The notes beneath the pieces were generated by a model. That model saw only the letters and a list, made by a program, of their open reading frames with translations. It was not told where the DNA came from and did no database searches. DNA of 64,000 nt from Nocardia bhagyanarayanae (GTDB taxonomy: Bacteria > Actinomycetota > Actinomycetes > Mycobacteriales > Mycobacteriaceae). Shown here piece after piece: positions 42,364-50,411 of the stretch. The first letter of the stretch is position 1. Every line of letters starts with the position of its first letter. Location: contig NZ_VFPG01000002.1 of assembly GCF_006716565.1 (NCBI RefSeq), positions 1 through 64,000 on the forward strand. Direction: 5' to 3'. Both the position numbers and the translations under genes were made by a program.

Positions 42364-43175
42364 TGGTACTGACAACGGAACGCGGGACGCTCGCGCACGG
42401 CGAGACCTCGCCGGTCTCGCTGCTGCGGCACACCGCGATTCAGACCCAACGCCTGCTGCTGCGCTGGTCGCGCAATCCGGTGGCGCTGCTGGAGACGCTG
42501 ATCATCCCGTGCCTGCTGCTGTTGATGCTCGACATCGTCATCGGCGGGCAGATCCAGAAGTTCTCCGGCACCGACGCGCTGTACGGTTCGGTGCCCATGG
42601 TCGCCATCGTCGGCGCGCTGAGCGGTGCGGTGGCGAGCGGGGTGATGCTCGGCCGGGAACGTGACGCGGGGCTGCTCGCCCGTTTCTGGGTGCTGCCGGT
42701 GCACCGCTCCTCCGGGCTGATCTCCCGCATTCTCGCCGAGGGCTGCCGGATCCTGCTCGGCACGCTCGTGGTGATCATCGTCGGCCATCTGCTGGGTTTC
42801 CGCTTCCAGCAGGGGTTCGCGGCGGCGCTGCTGTTCGTGTTCATTCCGGTGTTCTTCGGGCTGGCGTTCGCCACCATGGTCACCGCCATCGCGGTGTTCA
42901 CCGCGAAAGCCACGCTGGTGGAGAGCGTTACGATCCTGACCTCGCTGCTGATGTTCTTCAGCACCGGCTTCGTCCCGCTGATCGCCTTCCCGCAGTGGAT
43001 CCAGCCCGTGGTACGCAACCAGCCCATGTCGGTCGCGGTGGACAGCATGAAGGCCCTCTCCCTCGGTGGCCCGCTCGCGCGTCCACTCACCATGACCTTC
43101 CTCTGGTCGGTCGGCGCGATCATCGTCTTCGCCGTACCCGCCGTCATCGGCTACCGCCGAGCCAGCCGCCGGTAG
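42363..43175 (+). CDS. ABC-2 type transporter permease (DrrB-like), second
   Basis: A 270-residue six-helix permease, paralogous to the one before it: both share a WIQPxVRNQP motif after the fifth helix and a similar layout. It has the sequence GVMLGRERDAGLLARFWVLPVHRSSGLISRILAE in the cytoplasmic loop typical of ABC-2 transporters. Last gene of the NRPS/export transcription unit; no clear hairpin follows in the 86-base gap to the convergent regulator gene. Confidence 0.9.
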   Translation: MVLTTERGTLAHGETSPVSLLRHTAIQTQRLLLRWSRNPVALLETLIIPCLLLLMLDIVIGGQIQKFSGTDALYGSVPMVAIVGALSGAVASGVMLGRERDAGLLARFWVLPVHRSSGLISRILAEGCRILLGTLVVIIVGHLLGFRFQQGFAAALLFVFIPVFFGLAFATMVTAIAVFTAKATLVESVTILTSLLMFFSTGFVPLIAFPQWIQPVVRNQPMSVAVDSMKALSLGGPLARPLTMTFLWSVGAIIVFAVPAVIGYRRASRR

Positions 43176-43261
43176 ACGTCATCGAGCTTGGTGAATTATC
43201 CGGTGGCTCTTCGGCATTACCGACTCAGCCGCTTTCCGCACCACGCGTCAGTGGTGGCTCG

Positions 43262-44065
43262 TCACGGGAGTCCGGCGCGGTGGCGCAGGATCGCGGCGGT
43301 GTGGTCGTCGGCGGGGAGGAAAGCCTCCAGGTGCAACTCGGAGAGTGTGACGTCGACGGCGGTGGCGAAGGACGTGATGGTGGTGATGAGCCGGAGCTCG
43401 CCCTCGTCGTCGCGCAGTCGCAGCGGGACAGAGAAACCGAGGTGGTCGGGGCCGGGGGCTGCATCCGGGAGATAGCTCTCCAACTCGGCGATGCACGCGT
43501 CCAGCTCGGGATCGGGGCTGCGCATCGCGCGCCCGCGCAGGGATTCGGTCACGTGCCTGCCCCACTCGGGCAGGTTGAGGACCCGGCGGGCGAGGCCGTC
43601 GGGGTGCAGCGCGAGACGCAGCACGTTGACCGGTGGTTCGAGCAGTTCCGGCGCGGCGCCTTCGGTGAGCAGATCGAAGGCGGCGTTGGCGGCGACCAGG
43701 ATGCCGTACGGCCGCACCACCACGGCGGGGTAGGGCAGGTGACCTTCGAGTATGCGGTCCAGCGCGTTTCGTACCGGGGCCAATTCCGGTGTATCCAATC
43801 GTGATTCGGGGAAGGGCGGCGCGTAGCCCGCGGCCAGCAGCAAACCGTTGCGCTCGCGCAACGAAAGCTCCAGCGATTCGGCGAGGCGCACCACCATGGT
43901 GCGGCCGGGATGGGAACGGCCCTGCTCGAGGAAGCTGAGGTAGCGCTGGGTGGTGTCGGCGCGGATGGCCAGATCCAGCTGGCTCACCCGGCGCAGGGTT
44001 CGCCAGCGCTTGAGCTGGTGGGCGAAGGCGCCGGGCTGTGTCGTCGGTGGCTTCGCCACGGTCAT
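43262..44065 (-). CDS. XRE-family regulator with MmyB-like ligand-binding domain
   Basis: A 267-residue DNA-binding protein. The N-terminal Cro/C1-type helix-turn-helix is at about residues 12-65 (FAHQLKRWRTLRRVSQLDLAIRADTTQRYLSFLEQGRSHP). The rest matches the PAS-like MmyB ligand-binding domain common in actinomycetes (VVVRPYGILVAANAAFDLLTEG, NVLRLALHPDGLARRVLNLPEW and a C-terminal WxxGD-free strand region ITTITSFATAVDVTLSELHLEAFLPAD). ATG 44065 is chosen; the frame is open for another 19 codons upstream. It is divergent from a SnoaL-like gene, a common pairing in which the regulator controls the neighbour. Confidence 0.85.
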   Translation of the reverse strand: MTVAKPPTTQPGAFAHQLKRWRTLRRVSQLDLAIRADTTQRYLSFLEQGRSHPGRTMVVRLAESLELSLRERNGLLLAAGYAPPFPESRLDTPELAPVRNALDRILEGHLPYPAVVVRPYGILVAANAAFDLLTEGAAPELLEPPVNVLRLALHPDGLARRVLNLPEWGRHVTESLRGRAMRSPDPELDACIAELESYLPDAAPGPDHLGFSVPLRLRDDEGELRLITTITSFATAVDVTLSELHLEAFLPADDHTAAILRHRAGLP

Positions 44066-44152
44066 ATGGTCTTTGATATCGGACCTGCCGAGGCCGCGCC
44101 ATACCCTGCGGGGAATCGCCACGAGGCCGTGCGCTCACCAGACTCGGCTCCC

Positions 44153-44593
44153 ATGAGCACCAACGACGACAAAGAACTCACCCGTCTCGCCGAACGCTAC
44201 GTAGCACTCTGGAACGAACCGGACCCTGCCCTGCGCCGCACCGCGATCGACGAACTCTTCGCCCTCGACGGCGCCCAGGTGCTGGTCGATCCACCCGAAG
44301 CGGTCCGCGACGCCGCGACCGACTTGGCCGTCCCGATCCCCTCGTTCGAGGCGCGCGGCCGCGAGGCCCTGAACCGCCGAGTGAGCCGCGCTTACGAAAT
44401 GTTCATCGCCGCAGGCGAACACACCTTCACCCTCCACGGCCACCCGGTCCGCCTCACCCCGAAACTCATCGGCCTCGCCTGGACAATGGTCACCCGCACC
44501 GACGGCGCCGCGCAGGGCGGCGGCTACGAGGTGATCGCTCTCGACGAGGAGGGCCGAATCCGCCTGGACCACCAGTACATCGGACTCGACTGA
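44153..44593 (+). CDS. SnoaL/NTF2-like small alpha+beta barrel protein
   Basis: A 146-residue protein with the SnoaL-like layout: helices ELTRLAERYVALWNEPDPALRRTAIDELFALDG followed by a strand-rich C-terminal half (FEARGREALNRRVSRAYEMFIAAGEHTFTLHG, AWTMVTRTDG, YEVIALDEEGRIRLDHQYIG). The fold includes polyketide cyclases, isomerases and hydratases as well as non-catalytic binders, so no reaction can be named. It is divergent from the XRE/MmyB-type regulator, which probably controls it. Confidence 0.75.
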   Translation: MSTNDDKELTRLAERYVALWNEPDPALRRTAIDELFALDGAQVLVDPPEAVRDAATDLAVPIPSFEARGREALNRRVSRAYEMFIAAGEHTFTLHGHPVRLTPKLIGLAWTMVTRTDGAAQGGGYEVIALDEEGRIRLDHQYIGLD

Positions 44594-44662
44594 GCCCACG
44601 CGGGTCGCCGCGCCGAACGCAACTCGCCGCCAACCACCATTTCTCCTCTGTCGATGGACAGA

Positions 44663-44887
44663 TCAGGCTTCGAAGAACAGCACGTTGCCGGCCGCGTCGC
44701 GCTTGCCGAGGTCGGCTTCGATGGCGGTGGCGAGTTCGGCGGCGGTTTTCCAGGTGCGTGGGGGATCGCCGTCGAGGTTGCCGATGGTCAGCCAGGTGTC
44801 GGTGCCGCGGTAGCGGACCAGTCCCTTGCCCGAGTCGTCGACGGTGACATCGAGATCGCCGGACACCGTCCCTTCCTCCTCGGTCAT
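44663..44887 (-). CDS. Small acidic protein of unknown function
   Basis: A 74-residue acidic protein containing VSGDLDVTVDDSGKGLVRYRGTDTWLTIGNLDGDPP and ending VLFFEA. No family recognised. It follows the secreted nuclease gene by 35 bases on the same strand and could be co-transcribed, which would be the place for an immunity-type partner, but nothing in the sequence proves this. A 31-base stretch of it (44759-44789) is repeated exactly, in opposite orientation, at 48379-48409. Confidence 0.5.
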   Translation of the reverse strand: MTEEEGTVSGDLDVTVDDSGKGLVRYRGTDTWLTIGNLDGDPPRTWKTAAELATAIEADLGKRDAAGNVLFFEA

Positions 44888-44922
44888 GACGGCGGCCTTG
44901 TCGGAGATCTCGATGACGTCGA

Positions 44923-45693
44923 TTATCTGAACCCTCCTTGGCGGACGCAGTCGTCGATCGCGGTGCGCAACGCGGACTGTTCGGCAGGATCAATGGTCAG
45001 ACCGTATTTTACTTTGACCGTCAGGTAGCGCTCGATATAGCCACACCGGAAAGTTCCCGGCGGCAGGTAGTTCGCGGCGTCTTGATCGCCCTTCGACCTG
45101 TTGGCCGTAGGGTCCGAGGCCTCGAGGTTGACGGCGTCGTTGGCGATGCGCCGGCGGGTGTCCTCGTCCAGTCCGGCGGCGCCGGATCGCCAGGCCTCGG
45201 CCAGGGCGACGATGTGCTCGGCATCGACGCCCGAGGGGTCGGTGATCCACTTGTACTCTTTGAGCTGTCCGCTCTTGCGGTCGAGGACTCCGTACTGATC
45301 ACGCCAGCCGCCGTCGGATCCGACCGTGAGCGCACAGGTCTTCGGATCGAGCTGGACCGTGCCGACGGCGTCGCGCAGCAACATCACTTCCCGGGTGGTG
45401 CAGCGGCTGTATTGCGTGAAGTCGGCGCCGAAACCGTGCTCGGGCTTGTTCGGATCCCAATGCGGGAACTTCTCGCGGCTGTACCCAGTCATCGGAGCCT
45501 CAGGCGCCACAGCGAGTTTCGCGAACAAATCACGGATGTCCTTGGCGGAAGCCGAGGTTTGCCCCGGTGTGGCGGGCGGCCGACTGTCGTTCTCGGTCCA
45601 CTTGTCGAGGACGGTGATGGCGAGGGTCAGCAAGAGGGTGAAGACGATCGGCGCGACAACGGCGATCACCTTGCGGGAGGAACTCCACTTCAC
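44923..45693 (-). CDS. Membrane-anchored/secreted HNH endonuclease (DUF1524 type)
   Basis: A 256-residue protein with one N-terminal membrane segment or uncleaved signal (KVIAVVAPIVFTLLLTLAITVL), placing the remainder outside the cell. The HNH/DUF1524 core is visible: VDAEHIVALAEAWRSGAAG (catalytic His), then NDAVNLEASDPTANRSKGDQDAANYLPP (Asn and following residues), and a Cys pair around CGYIERYL with the terminal DDC. Such secreted nucleases are common in actinomycetes and may serve in nutrient scavenging or competition. A 74-residue protein gene follows on the same strand. Confidence 0.82.
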   Translation of the reverse strand: MKWSSSRKVIAVVAPIVFTLLLTLAITVLDKWTENDSRPPATPGQTSASAKDIRDLFAKLAVAPEAPMTGYSREKFPHWDPNKPEHGFGADFTQYSRCTTREVMLLRDAVGTVQLDPKTCALTVGSDGGWRDQYGVLDRKSGQLKEYKWITDPSGVDAEHIVALAEAWRSGAAGLDEDTRRRIANDAVNLEASDPTANRSKGDQDAANYLPPGTFRCGYIERYLTVKVKYGLTIDPAEQSALRTAIDDCVRQGGFR

Positions 45694-46449
45694 AGCGATC
45701 CCCCGTAGAACGCGGCCGATGTGGCTCTACCGGCCACCGGGCACAAGAGGAACGACTGCCGGGCCGTGAGCTTCATCGAGTTGTTTCCTAACGCCTACCT
45801 CGTCCAATTATCGCGGGCGCCAAGGTACCTGTCTCGACTATGCCGGAATGCAAACGCCGCGTATGAGGTTCGGCACACTCGCCGCGCTCGGGTCGCGCGA
45901 AGGGCGGAGCCGAAGCTCCGGACCACCCCCGAGCCGCCGTGCCGGCGCCGGCTCAGGGGTGGCGAGTCACGAACGATTTCGTCCGCGTGCGTGCGGGCGT
46001 GCGGTTGTCCAGGCCACGGTCGCACCGCGCGACACCACGGGGCTGATGAGGGGTAGGTCCCGAGGTGAAGCTCCGCACGAGCAAATCTCGTTCGTGACGT
46101 TCTAGCGGCTCGCTCAGCGCGAGCCGCGGGTCGGGATGCGGTCGCGCGCTGCTTTCCGGCGGTTGCGTCGCGTGTCGATCCGCGCCGATGGCCGATCCAC
46201 GATGGGTCCTCCGTCCCGACCTCTTTGTCTACGGAGCAAGATAGTAGATATTGCTCGAGTGCTTGGCAAGCCCTCTCGGAACCGCACAAACACCAGCGAA
46301 GTTCGGAGGTGCGTCCATACATCTACTACATTGCTACGGAAAACGGCCTGTCGACGATGACTTCGAACATGCGACGCTTGCGAGCGAGTATGGCGTCTTG
46401 TGGCAAGCGTCACCGCAGCCGACCGCAGAGGCGCACTGCGGGTTTCGGT
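45694..46449. other. 756-base intergenic region
   Basis: No gene with recognisable product or good start signals is seen here on either strand. The part at 46220-46380 is less GC-rich than the surroundings. A hairpin with 9-bp arms (GCGGCTCGC, 46105-46113, and its complement at 46119-46127) lies in the middle. An 11-bp inverted repeat (GTCACGAACGA at 45966, complement at 46088) flanks it but could be chance. The promoter for the secreted nuclease must lie at its left end. Confidence 0.5.
46105..46127. terminator. Terminator-like hairpin
   Basis: Perfect 9-bp stem GCGGCTCGC with a 5-nt loop, in the long gap between the nuclease gene and the phoU-like gene. It could end transcription of the phoU-like gene, which reads towards it from the right but stops about 320 bases away. 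The link is uncertain. Confidence 0.4.
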
Positions 46450-47121
46450 TCAGTCCTCGTCCGGCTCGGCGTCCGCGGGCTGCGCCATCGGTGGAACGCC
46501 GGTGTCCAGGAATCGGATCAGCCGTTCGATGCGCGTGGTGTGGTCGACGCAGCGCTCCAGATAATTGCCGAGCAGGGCGAGGTCGATGGCCGCGCCCGTG
46601 GGTTGCGCGCGCTCCGGATCGGTCAACGCCGCGTGCAGCCGTCCCCGTAGTTCGGCGAGCGTCGCGCTGACCGGTTCGGCGTCGGCGGACTGGTGGGCTG
46701 TGGCGACGGCCTCGCCCGCGAGGGCGGTGCGGTGTGCGGCGTATTTGCCGAGCTCGGCGAGTACGTCCAGGATGTGTTGCGGCGCAACGTAATTCGGATG
46801 ACTTCGGTAAACCTGATCGGCGACGCGGCTGGTCAGCCAGCCGATGCGGGACAGCTCGTTGGCGATCTGGATCGCCGTCACCACGTGGCGCAGATCCCTT
46901 GCCACCGGCGCCTGCAACGCGAGCAGCACCACCGTCCGCGCCTCGCATGCGCCGTACACCTTCTGTAGCTGCTCGTCGAGGGCGAAGGCCTCGTAGGTGG
47001 CCGTGAGGTCGGCGCTGGCGAGCGCGTCGTTGACTCGCTCGACGGCGTCGTGGGCGAGTCGGCACATCAGCGTCAGATCATTGGTCAACGCGTTGAGCTC
47101 GTGGGTGAACTGGGTCCGCAC
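46450..47121 (-). CDS. phoU: PhoU-family phosphate-signalling protein
   Basis: A 223-residue all-helical protein of the PhoU family, which links phosphate transport (Pst) to the PhoR/PhoP-type two-component system. It contains two PhoU repeats: FTHELNALTNDLTLMCRLAHDAVERVNDAL followed by ARDLRHVVTAIQIANELSRIGWL, and the second-repeat LLGNYLERCVDHTTRIERLIRFL with the conserved ER-x-x-DH motif. GTG 47121 is chosen because family similarity begins there; the frame is open 43 codons upstream. No pst genes are adjacent in the window, so it may be one of several paralogues. Confidence 0.8.
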   Translation of the reverse strand: MRTQFTHELNALTNDLTLMCRLAHDAVERVNDALASADLTATYEAFALDEQLQKVYGACEARTVVLLALQAPVARDLRHVVTAIQIANELSRIGWLTSRVADQVYRSHPNYVAPQHILDVLAELGKYAAHRTALAGEAVATAHQSADAEPVSATLAELRGRLHAALTDPERAQPTGAAIDLALLGNYLERCVDHTTRIERLIRFLDTGVPPMAQPADAEPDED

Positions 47122-47335
47122 CGGCAAATTCTCGCCTATGGTGGGTCGCGCGGGGAAACGATTCGCACTGCCCGCCAACGCGTTATCGGCTCGGTCGATG
47201 GACGTCATCGGCAAAACTGCTGCTACACGGGTCAAATAGCAATCGGGCATGATCTGTCCGGAATCGAATCAGCGCGGTGAACAGAGTCGGACGCAGCGTC
47301 GGTCGGTGCTTTTCGCGTCGGCTGACGGAGAAGAG

Positions 47336-47410
47336 GGTGAGTGACCGGATTCGAACCCGCGACCTCCTGGACCACAACCAGGCGCTCTGACCGACTGAGC
47401 TACACCCACC
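47336..47410 (-). tRNA. tRNA-His (anticodon GTG)
   Basis: A complete cloverleaf on the minus strand. The acceptor arm GTGGGTG pairs with CACTCAC. The D-arm contains AGCTCAGTCGG, the anticodon stem CCTGG/CCAGG encloses TTGTGGT with GTG as anticodon, and the T-arm is GCGGGTTCGAATCCCGT. The extra 5' G (position -1) facing C73, the histidine identity element, is encoded. No 3' CCA is encoded. Confidence 0.97.
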
Positions 47411-47510
47411 GCGCGACTTCCGGCGTGTGGCCACGGTAGCGACCGTGCGGCCCGATCGGCCAGCGATTTCTCGCTCACCGCACGCCGTTGCCCGGTGCTA
47501 CGGTCGGCGT

Positions 47511-47903
47511 ATGCCGAAGAAAGACGATGTGCAACACCGTCTGGTGACCACCTTCCAGCGCCTGGTCGGGAATCCCCTCCTGCGCAGACTGCCCAGTCAG
47601 CAACTGCTCGAGACGACCGGCCGGGTGAGCGGCGAACCGCGTATCACCCCGATCGGCGGCCGCCGGGTCGGCGACAGCTTCTGGCTGGTCTCGGAGTTCG
47701 GCGAGCGCTCCCAGTACATCCGTAACATCAAGGCGAACAATCGGGTTCGCGTCCGCTTGCACGGCCACTGGCACACCGGCACCGCCCACCTGCTGCCCGA
47801 GGACGACGCCCGCGCCCGCCTGCGCGAACTGCCGCGCGCCAACAGCGCCGCGGTCCGGCTCGTCGGCACCGACCTGCTGACCGTCCGCATCGACCTGGAC
47901 TGA
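47511..47903 (+). CDS. F420-dependent (Ddn-type) nitroreductase-family protein
   Basis: A 130-residue split-beta-barrel flavin/deazaflavin-binding protein of the nitroreductase group that includes mycobacterial Ddn. Visible family features: LETTGRVSGEPRITPIGG (TxGRxSG), FWLVSEFGERSQYIRNIKANNRVRVRLHGHWHTGTAHLL (N-W-N-like segment replaced by RNIKANNRV) and the terminal ELLTVRIDLD-like strand. It starts at ATG 47511 and is followed 3 bases after its stop by a Nudix gene, so the two are probably co-translated. Confidence 0.8.
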   Translation: MPKKDDVQHRLVTTFQRLVGNPLLRRLPSQQLLETTGRVSGEPRITPIGGRRVGDSFWLVSEFGERSQYIRNIKANNRVRVRLHGHWHTGTAHLLPEDDARARLRELPRANSAAVRLVGTDLLTVRIDLD

Positions 47904-47906
47904 GTC

Positions 47907-48362
47907 GTGCCCGACTACATCCGCTGGCTGCGCGAGCGGGTCGGCCACGACCACATCCAGCTGGCTTACGCCGCCGCGTGCGTGGTGACCGACGAACGCG
48001 TGCTCATGCAGCGCCGCAGCGACGACGGCCAGTGGGGGTTGCCCGGCGGCGCCATCGAACTGGGCGAGTCGGCAGCGGCCGCCGTCGTGCGCGAAGTCTC
48101 CGAGGAGACCGGAGTGCGGGTGGAAATCGAAGCGCTGCAGGGCGTCTACACCGAGTACCGGCACGTCTACCCGAACGGCGATGTGGTGCAGCCGATCACC
48201 GTGTTCTTCCGCTGCGCACCGATCGGCGGACGGCTCGGCGGCGACGCGGAATCGCTGGAGGTGCGCTACTTCGATCTGGACGCCACCCCGGCGCTGACCA
48301 ACCCGCTCTACCTCGACGCGCTCGACGACCTGCGTGCGGGGCGGCTCGGCGTCTACCGCTGA
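47907..48362 (+). CDS. Nudix hydrolase
   Basis: A 151-residue hydrolase of nucleoside-diphosphate-linked compounds; the precise substrate is unknown. The Nudix box is complete: GGAIELGESAAAAVVREVSEETG, with the preceding WGLPGG and the upstream LMQRRSDDGQ strand. The start GTG lies 3 bases after the nitroreductase stop. A degraded copy of part of this gene lies about 300 bases downstream (48649-48690). Confidence 0.88.
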   Translation: MPDYIRWLRERVGHDHIQLAYAAACVVTDERVLMQRRSDDGQWGLPGGAIELGESAAAAVVREVSEETGVRVEIEALQGVYTEYRHVYPNGDVVQPITVFFRCAPIGGRLGGDAESLEVRYFDLDATPALTNPLYLDALDDLRAGRLGVYR

Positions 48363-48371
48363 CCGCCCACC

Positions 48372-48409
48372 CTGGCCGACCATCGGCAACCTCGACGGCG
48401 ATCCCCCAG
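48372..48409. repeat. Inverted copy of a segment of the 44.7-kb small gene
   Basis: Bases 48379-48409 are identical over 31 positions to the complement of 44759-44789, which encodes TIGNLDGDPP in the small acidic protein; six of the seven bases before it also match. No open gene continues here. It looks like a recombination or gene-decay remnant joined directly to the Rpn fragment that follows. Confidence 0.75.
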
Positions 48410-48523
48410 TGGATTCGGCGGGCCTTCCGGTAGTGCTGCGCGCAGCTCGGAGGCGGCGTCGGCGGGTCGGCCGAGGACGTGCCGGAAGTACGCGTCGTGC
48501 GGGTTCGACGGGGCGGCGGGCAT
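48410..48523 (-). pseudogene. N-terminal remnant of an Rpn-family (PD-(D/E)XK) nuclease/transposase-like gene
   Basis: From the ATG at 48523 the frame gives SNPHDAYFRHVLGRPADAA followed by SELRAALPEG, the typical start of Rpn/YhgA-like recombination-promoting nuclease proteins. These are normally about 300 residues with a downstream PD-(D/E)XK core. Here the similarity stops after about 38 residues at 48410, where unrelated sequence (the 31-nt repeat) begins. The gene is therefore truncated and non-functional. Confidence 0.65.
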
Positions 48524-48648
48524 GCCCGCGAACCTACCGCGCGACTGCTGCGATAGAGCCGGAAACGGCCGTGTGTTCGCGTAATGACGGAGCGTCGAAA
48601 CGACTCCGCGAGGATTGTGCAGCGGCGCAATCGGACTCGGCCGCCGAG

Positions 48649-48690
48649 AGACCGGCGTGCGAATGGAAATCGAAGCGCCGCAGGGCGTCC
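48649..48690 (+). pseudogene. Nudix gene fragment
   Basis: GAGACCGGCGTGCGAATGG and the following AAATCGAAGCGCCGCAGGG match the Nudix gene at 48105-48147 (encoding ETGVRVEIEALQGV) with only a few substitutions; the translated fragment reads ETGVRMEIEAPQGV. The sequence to either side is not alignable except for a short piece upstream, so this is a small remnant of a duplicated Nudix gene. Confidence 0.6.
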
Positions 48691-48700
48691 AGCGTCGACC

Positions 48701-49085
48701 TCAGCCAGGCTGCTTCTCCAACACCTCGACGAGCCGCCATCCAACCGATGGCGCATCGGCAGGCGGCTGGTCCACGGGCGTCTGCTCGATACGCAACCGG
48801 TAATGGTTGCCAGGCTGAAACTCGAACCCGTCGATCGAGCCGTAGAACAGCTCCCACGGCCCGTTCTGGTCGCGGCGGATCTGTAGGCAATCCATCGGCG
48901 CGACGCCGGTGCACCGCATGGTCCTGGGTGCGACCTCGATCACGAAGGTTCCGGGGGACTTCCACGGATTCGCTGGTAGTGGACGCGGAGAGGAGTGTCG
49001 GGCCCTCCGGCACGGTGGTGCACGCGGCGAGCAGCGGGGCGAGCAGGATGCCCGTGGCGACGGCCTCGCGGAGTCGTTGCTGCAT
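48701..49085 (-). pseudogene. DUF4377 lipoprotein gene interrupted by a single-base frameshift
   Basis: The first part, from ATG 49085, encodes a lipoprotein signal ending in LLAAC, followed by TTVPEGPTLLSAS. The second part, in another frame, is a clear DUF4377 domain: FVIEVAPRTMRC, GVAPMDCLQIRRD, GPWELFYGSIDGFEFQPG and PPADAPSVGWRLVEVLEK. The frames join at a run of five G on the plus strand (48953-48957). Removing one G gives one uninterrupted protein of about 127 residues (SESVEVPGTFVIEV across the join). So it is a recent frameshift, a phase-variable tract or a sequencing error. The product would be a small surface lipoprotein related to the HslJ/META-neighbour family. It is divergent from the antiporter gene. 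Confidence 0.7.
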
Positions 49086-49128
49086 CCCCCCGATGATACC
49101 GATCTTGTGCGCGGAGATAGCTGGGACG

Positions 49129-50229
49129 ATGGAAGGCATGATCCGTGCGTCGACAACCCGCTGGACCGTGTTCGCCCCTCTCCTGGCCGCGCTCGCTTTG
49201 GTCGCCACTTGGGGACGAAGTTTGCCGACGGTGGGGGTGATCGTGGTCGCGGTGTTTCTCGCGGGTGCGGTCCTGGCCGCGGTCCATCACGCCGAGATCG
49301 TCGCGCACCGGGTGGGGGAGCCGTTCGGATCGCTTGTGCTCGCGGTCGCGGTGACCGTGATCGAGGTGGCGCTCATCGTGACGCTGATGATCTCCGGCGG
49401 GGAGAAGTCCGCGACCCTGGCCCGCGACACCGTCTTCGCCGCGGTGATGATCACCTGCAACGGCATCTTCGGCCTGGCGCTGCTGGTCGGCGCGCTGCGC
49501 AGACGCCTCGCGGTCTTCAACGCGGAGGGCACGGGCGCGGCGCTGGCCACGGTGGCGACGCTGTCCACGCTCAGCCTGGTGCTGCCGACCTTCACCTCGA
49601 GCGTGCCGGGCCCCGAGTTCTCGCCCGCGCAGCTCGCCTTCGCCGCCGTCGCCTCGCTCGCGCTGTACGGCCTTTTCGTGATGGTTCAGACGGTGCGCCA
49701 CCGCGACGACTTCCTACCGGTGGAGGGCGACGGCGTGGTCACCGACGACGACACGACCGTCGAGCGGCCCACCGTCCGCGCCACGCTCACCGGCCTCGGG
49801 CTGCTGCTCGTCGCGTTGGTCGGCGTGGTCGGTCTGGCGAAGGTGGTCTCGCCCGCCATCGAATCGGCGGTGGCCAACGCGGGCATGCCGCCCGCCGCGG
49901 TGGGCGTGGCGATCGCGCTGCTCGTCCTGCTTCCCGAGACGCTGGCCGCGGTGCGGGCCGCCCGCCGCGATCAGGTGCAGATCAGTCTGAACCTGGCGTT
50001 GGGTTCCGCGATGGCGAGCATCGGGTTGACCATCCCGGCCATCGCTGTGGCAACTATCTGGCTACAGGGTCCGCTCGTGCTCGGGCTGGGTGCGACGCAG
50101 ATGGTCCTGCTCGCGCTGACGGTCGTCGTCGGTGTGCTGACCGTGGTCCCCGGCCGGGCGACGCTGCTGCAAGGCGGCGTCCATCTGGCTCTGTTCTCGG
50201 CTTTTGTGTTCCTGGCCGCGAGTCCGTAG
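49129..50229 (+). CDS. chaA: Cation/proton antiporter (ChaA/CaCA family)
   Basis: An 11-helix membrane antiporter that exchanges Ca2+ (or Na+/K+) for protons. The two inverted-repeat signature regions are visible: VAVTVIEVALIVTLMISGG (containing the conserved acidic Glu) in the first half, and GVAIALLVLLPETLAAVRAARRDQVQISLNLALGSAMASIGLTIPA in the second. They flank an acidic cytosolic loop (VTDDDTTVERP). At 366 residues it matches the E. coli ChaA length. ATG 49129 has a GGAG about 12 bases upstream; ATG 49138 is also possible. Confidence 0.85.
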   Translation: MEGMIRASTTRWTVFAPLLAALALVATWGRSLPTVGVIVVAVFLAGAVLAAVHHAEIVAHRVGEPFGSLVLAVAVTVIEVALIVTLMISGGEKSATLARDTVFAAVMITCNGIFGLALLVGALRRRLAVFNAEGTGAALATVATLSTLSLVLPTFTSSVPGPEFSPAQLAFAAVASLALYGLFVMVQTVRHRDDFLPVEGDGVVTDDDTTVERPTVRATLTGLGLLLVALVGVVGLAKVVSPAIESAVANAGMPPAAVGVAIALLVLLPETLAAVRAARRDQVQISLNLALGSAMASIGLTIPAIAVATIWLQGPLVLGLGATQMVLLALTVVVGVLTVVPGRATLLQGGVHLALFSAFVFLAASP

Positions 50230-50292
50230 GCATCGTGATGTGTCTCACGAATAACCGGGGCCGGTGCCGAGAACACATCTCGAGTGGCCAGG

Positions 50293-50319
50293 GTCACAGC
50301 ATGCCAATTTTGTTGTGAC
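50293..50319. promoter_or_regulatory. Inverted repeat upstream of the mce operon
   Basis: GTCACA (50293-50298) and TGTGAC (50314-50319) are separated by 15 bases, in a locally AT-richer stretch about 95 bases upstream of yrbEA. The repeat may be an operator for the mce operon; no mce regulator gene is adjacent. Confidence 0.35.
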
Positions 50320-50411
50320 GCAGAGTACCGATTAGCTTGACGGATGTTGGCATTGACGCCGGATTCGGAGAGCGCCATGAATTTCGACATCTCCCGTGCG
50401 GAAAGCGCGGC

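Noticed and set aside
45966..46098. 11-bp inverted repeat GTCACGAACGA considered as the ends of a mobile element
   Set aside because: There are no target-site duplications, no transposase, and an 11-bp match in a 750-base gap can occur by chance.
45795..46322. Minus-strand open frame of 175 codons in the large intergenic gap
   Set aside because: The translation has no recognisable pattern, is rich in Arg and Ser, and has no ribosome binding site. It appears to be chance.
48363..49128. Long plus-strand frame leading into the antiporter gene as an N-terminal extension
   Set aside because: It runs through gene remnants and antisense to the DUF4377 lipoprotein. The conserved antiporter sequence and length fit a start at 49129.
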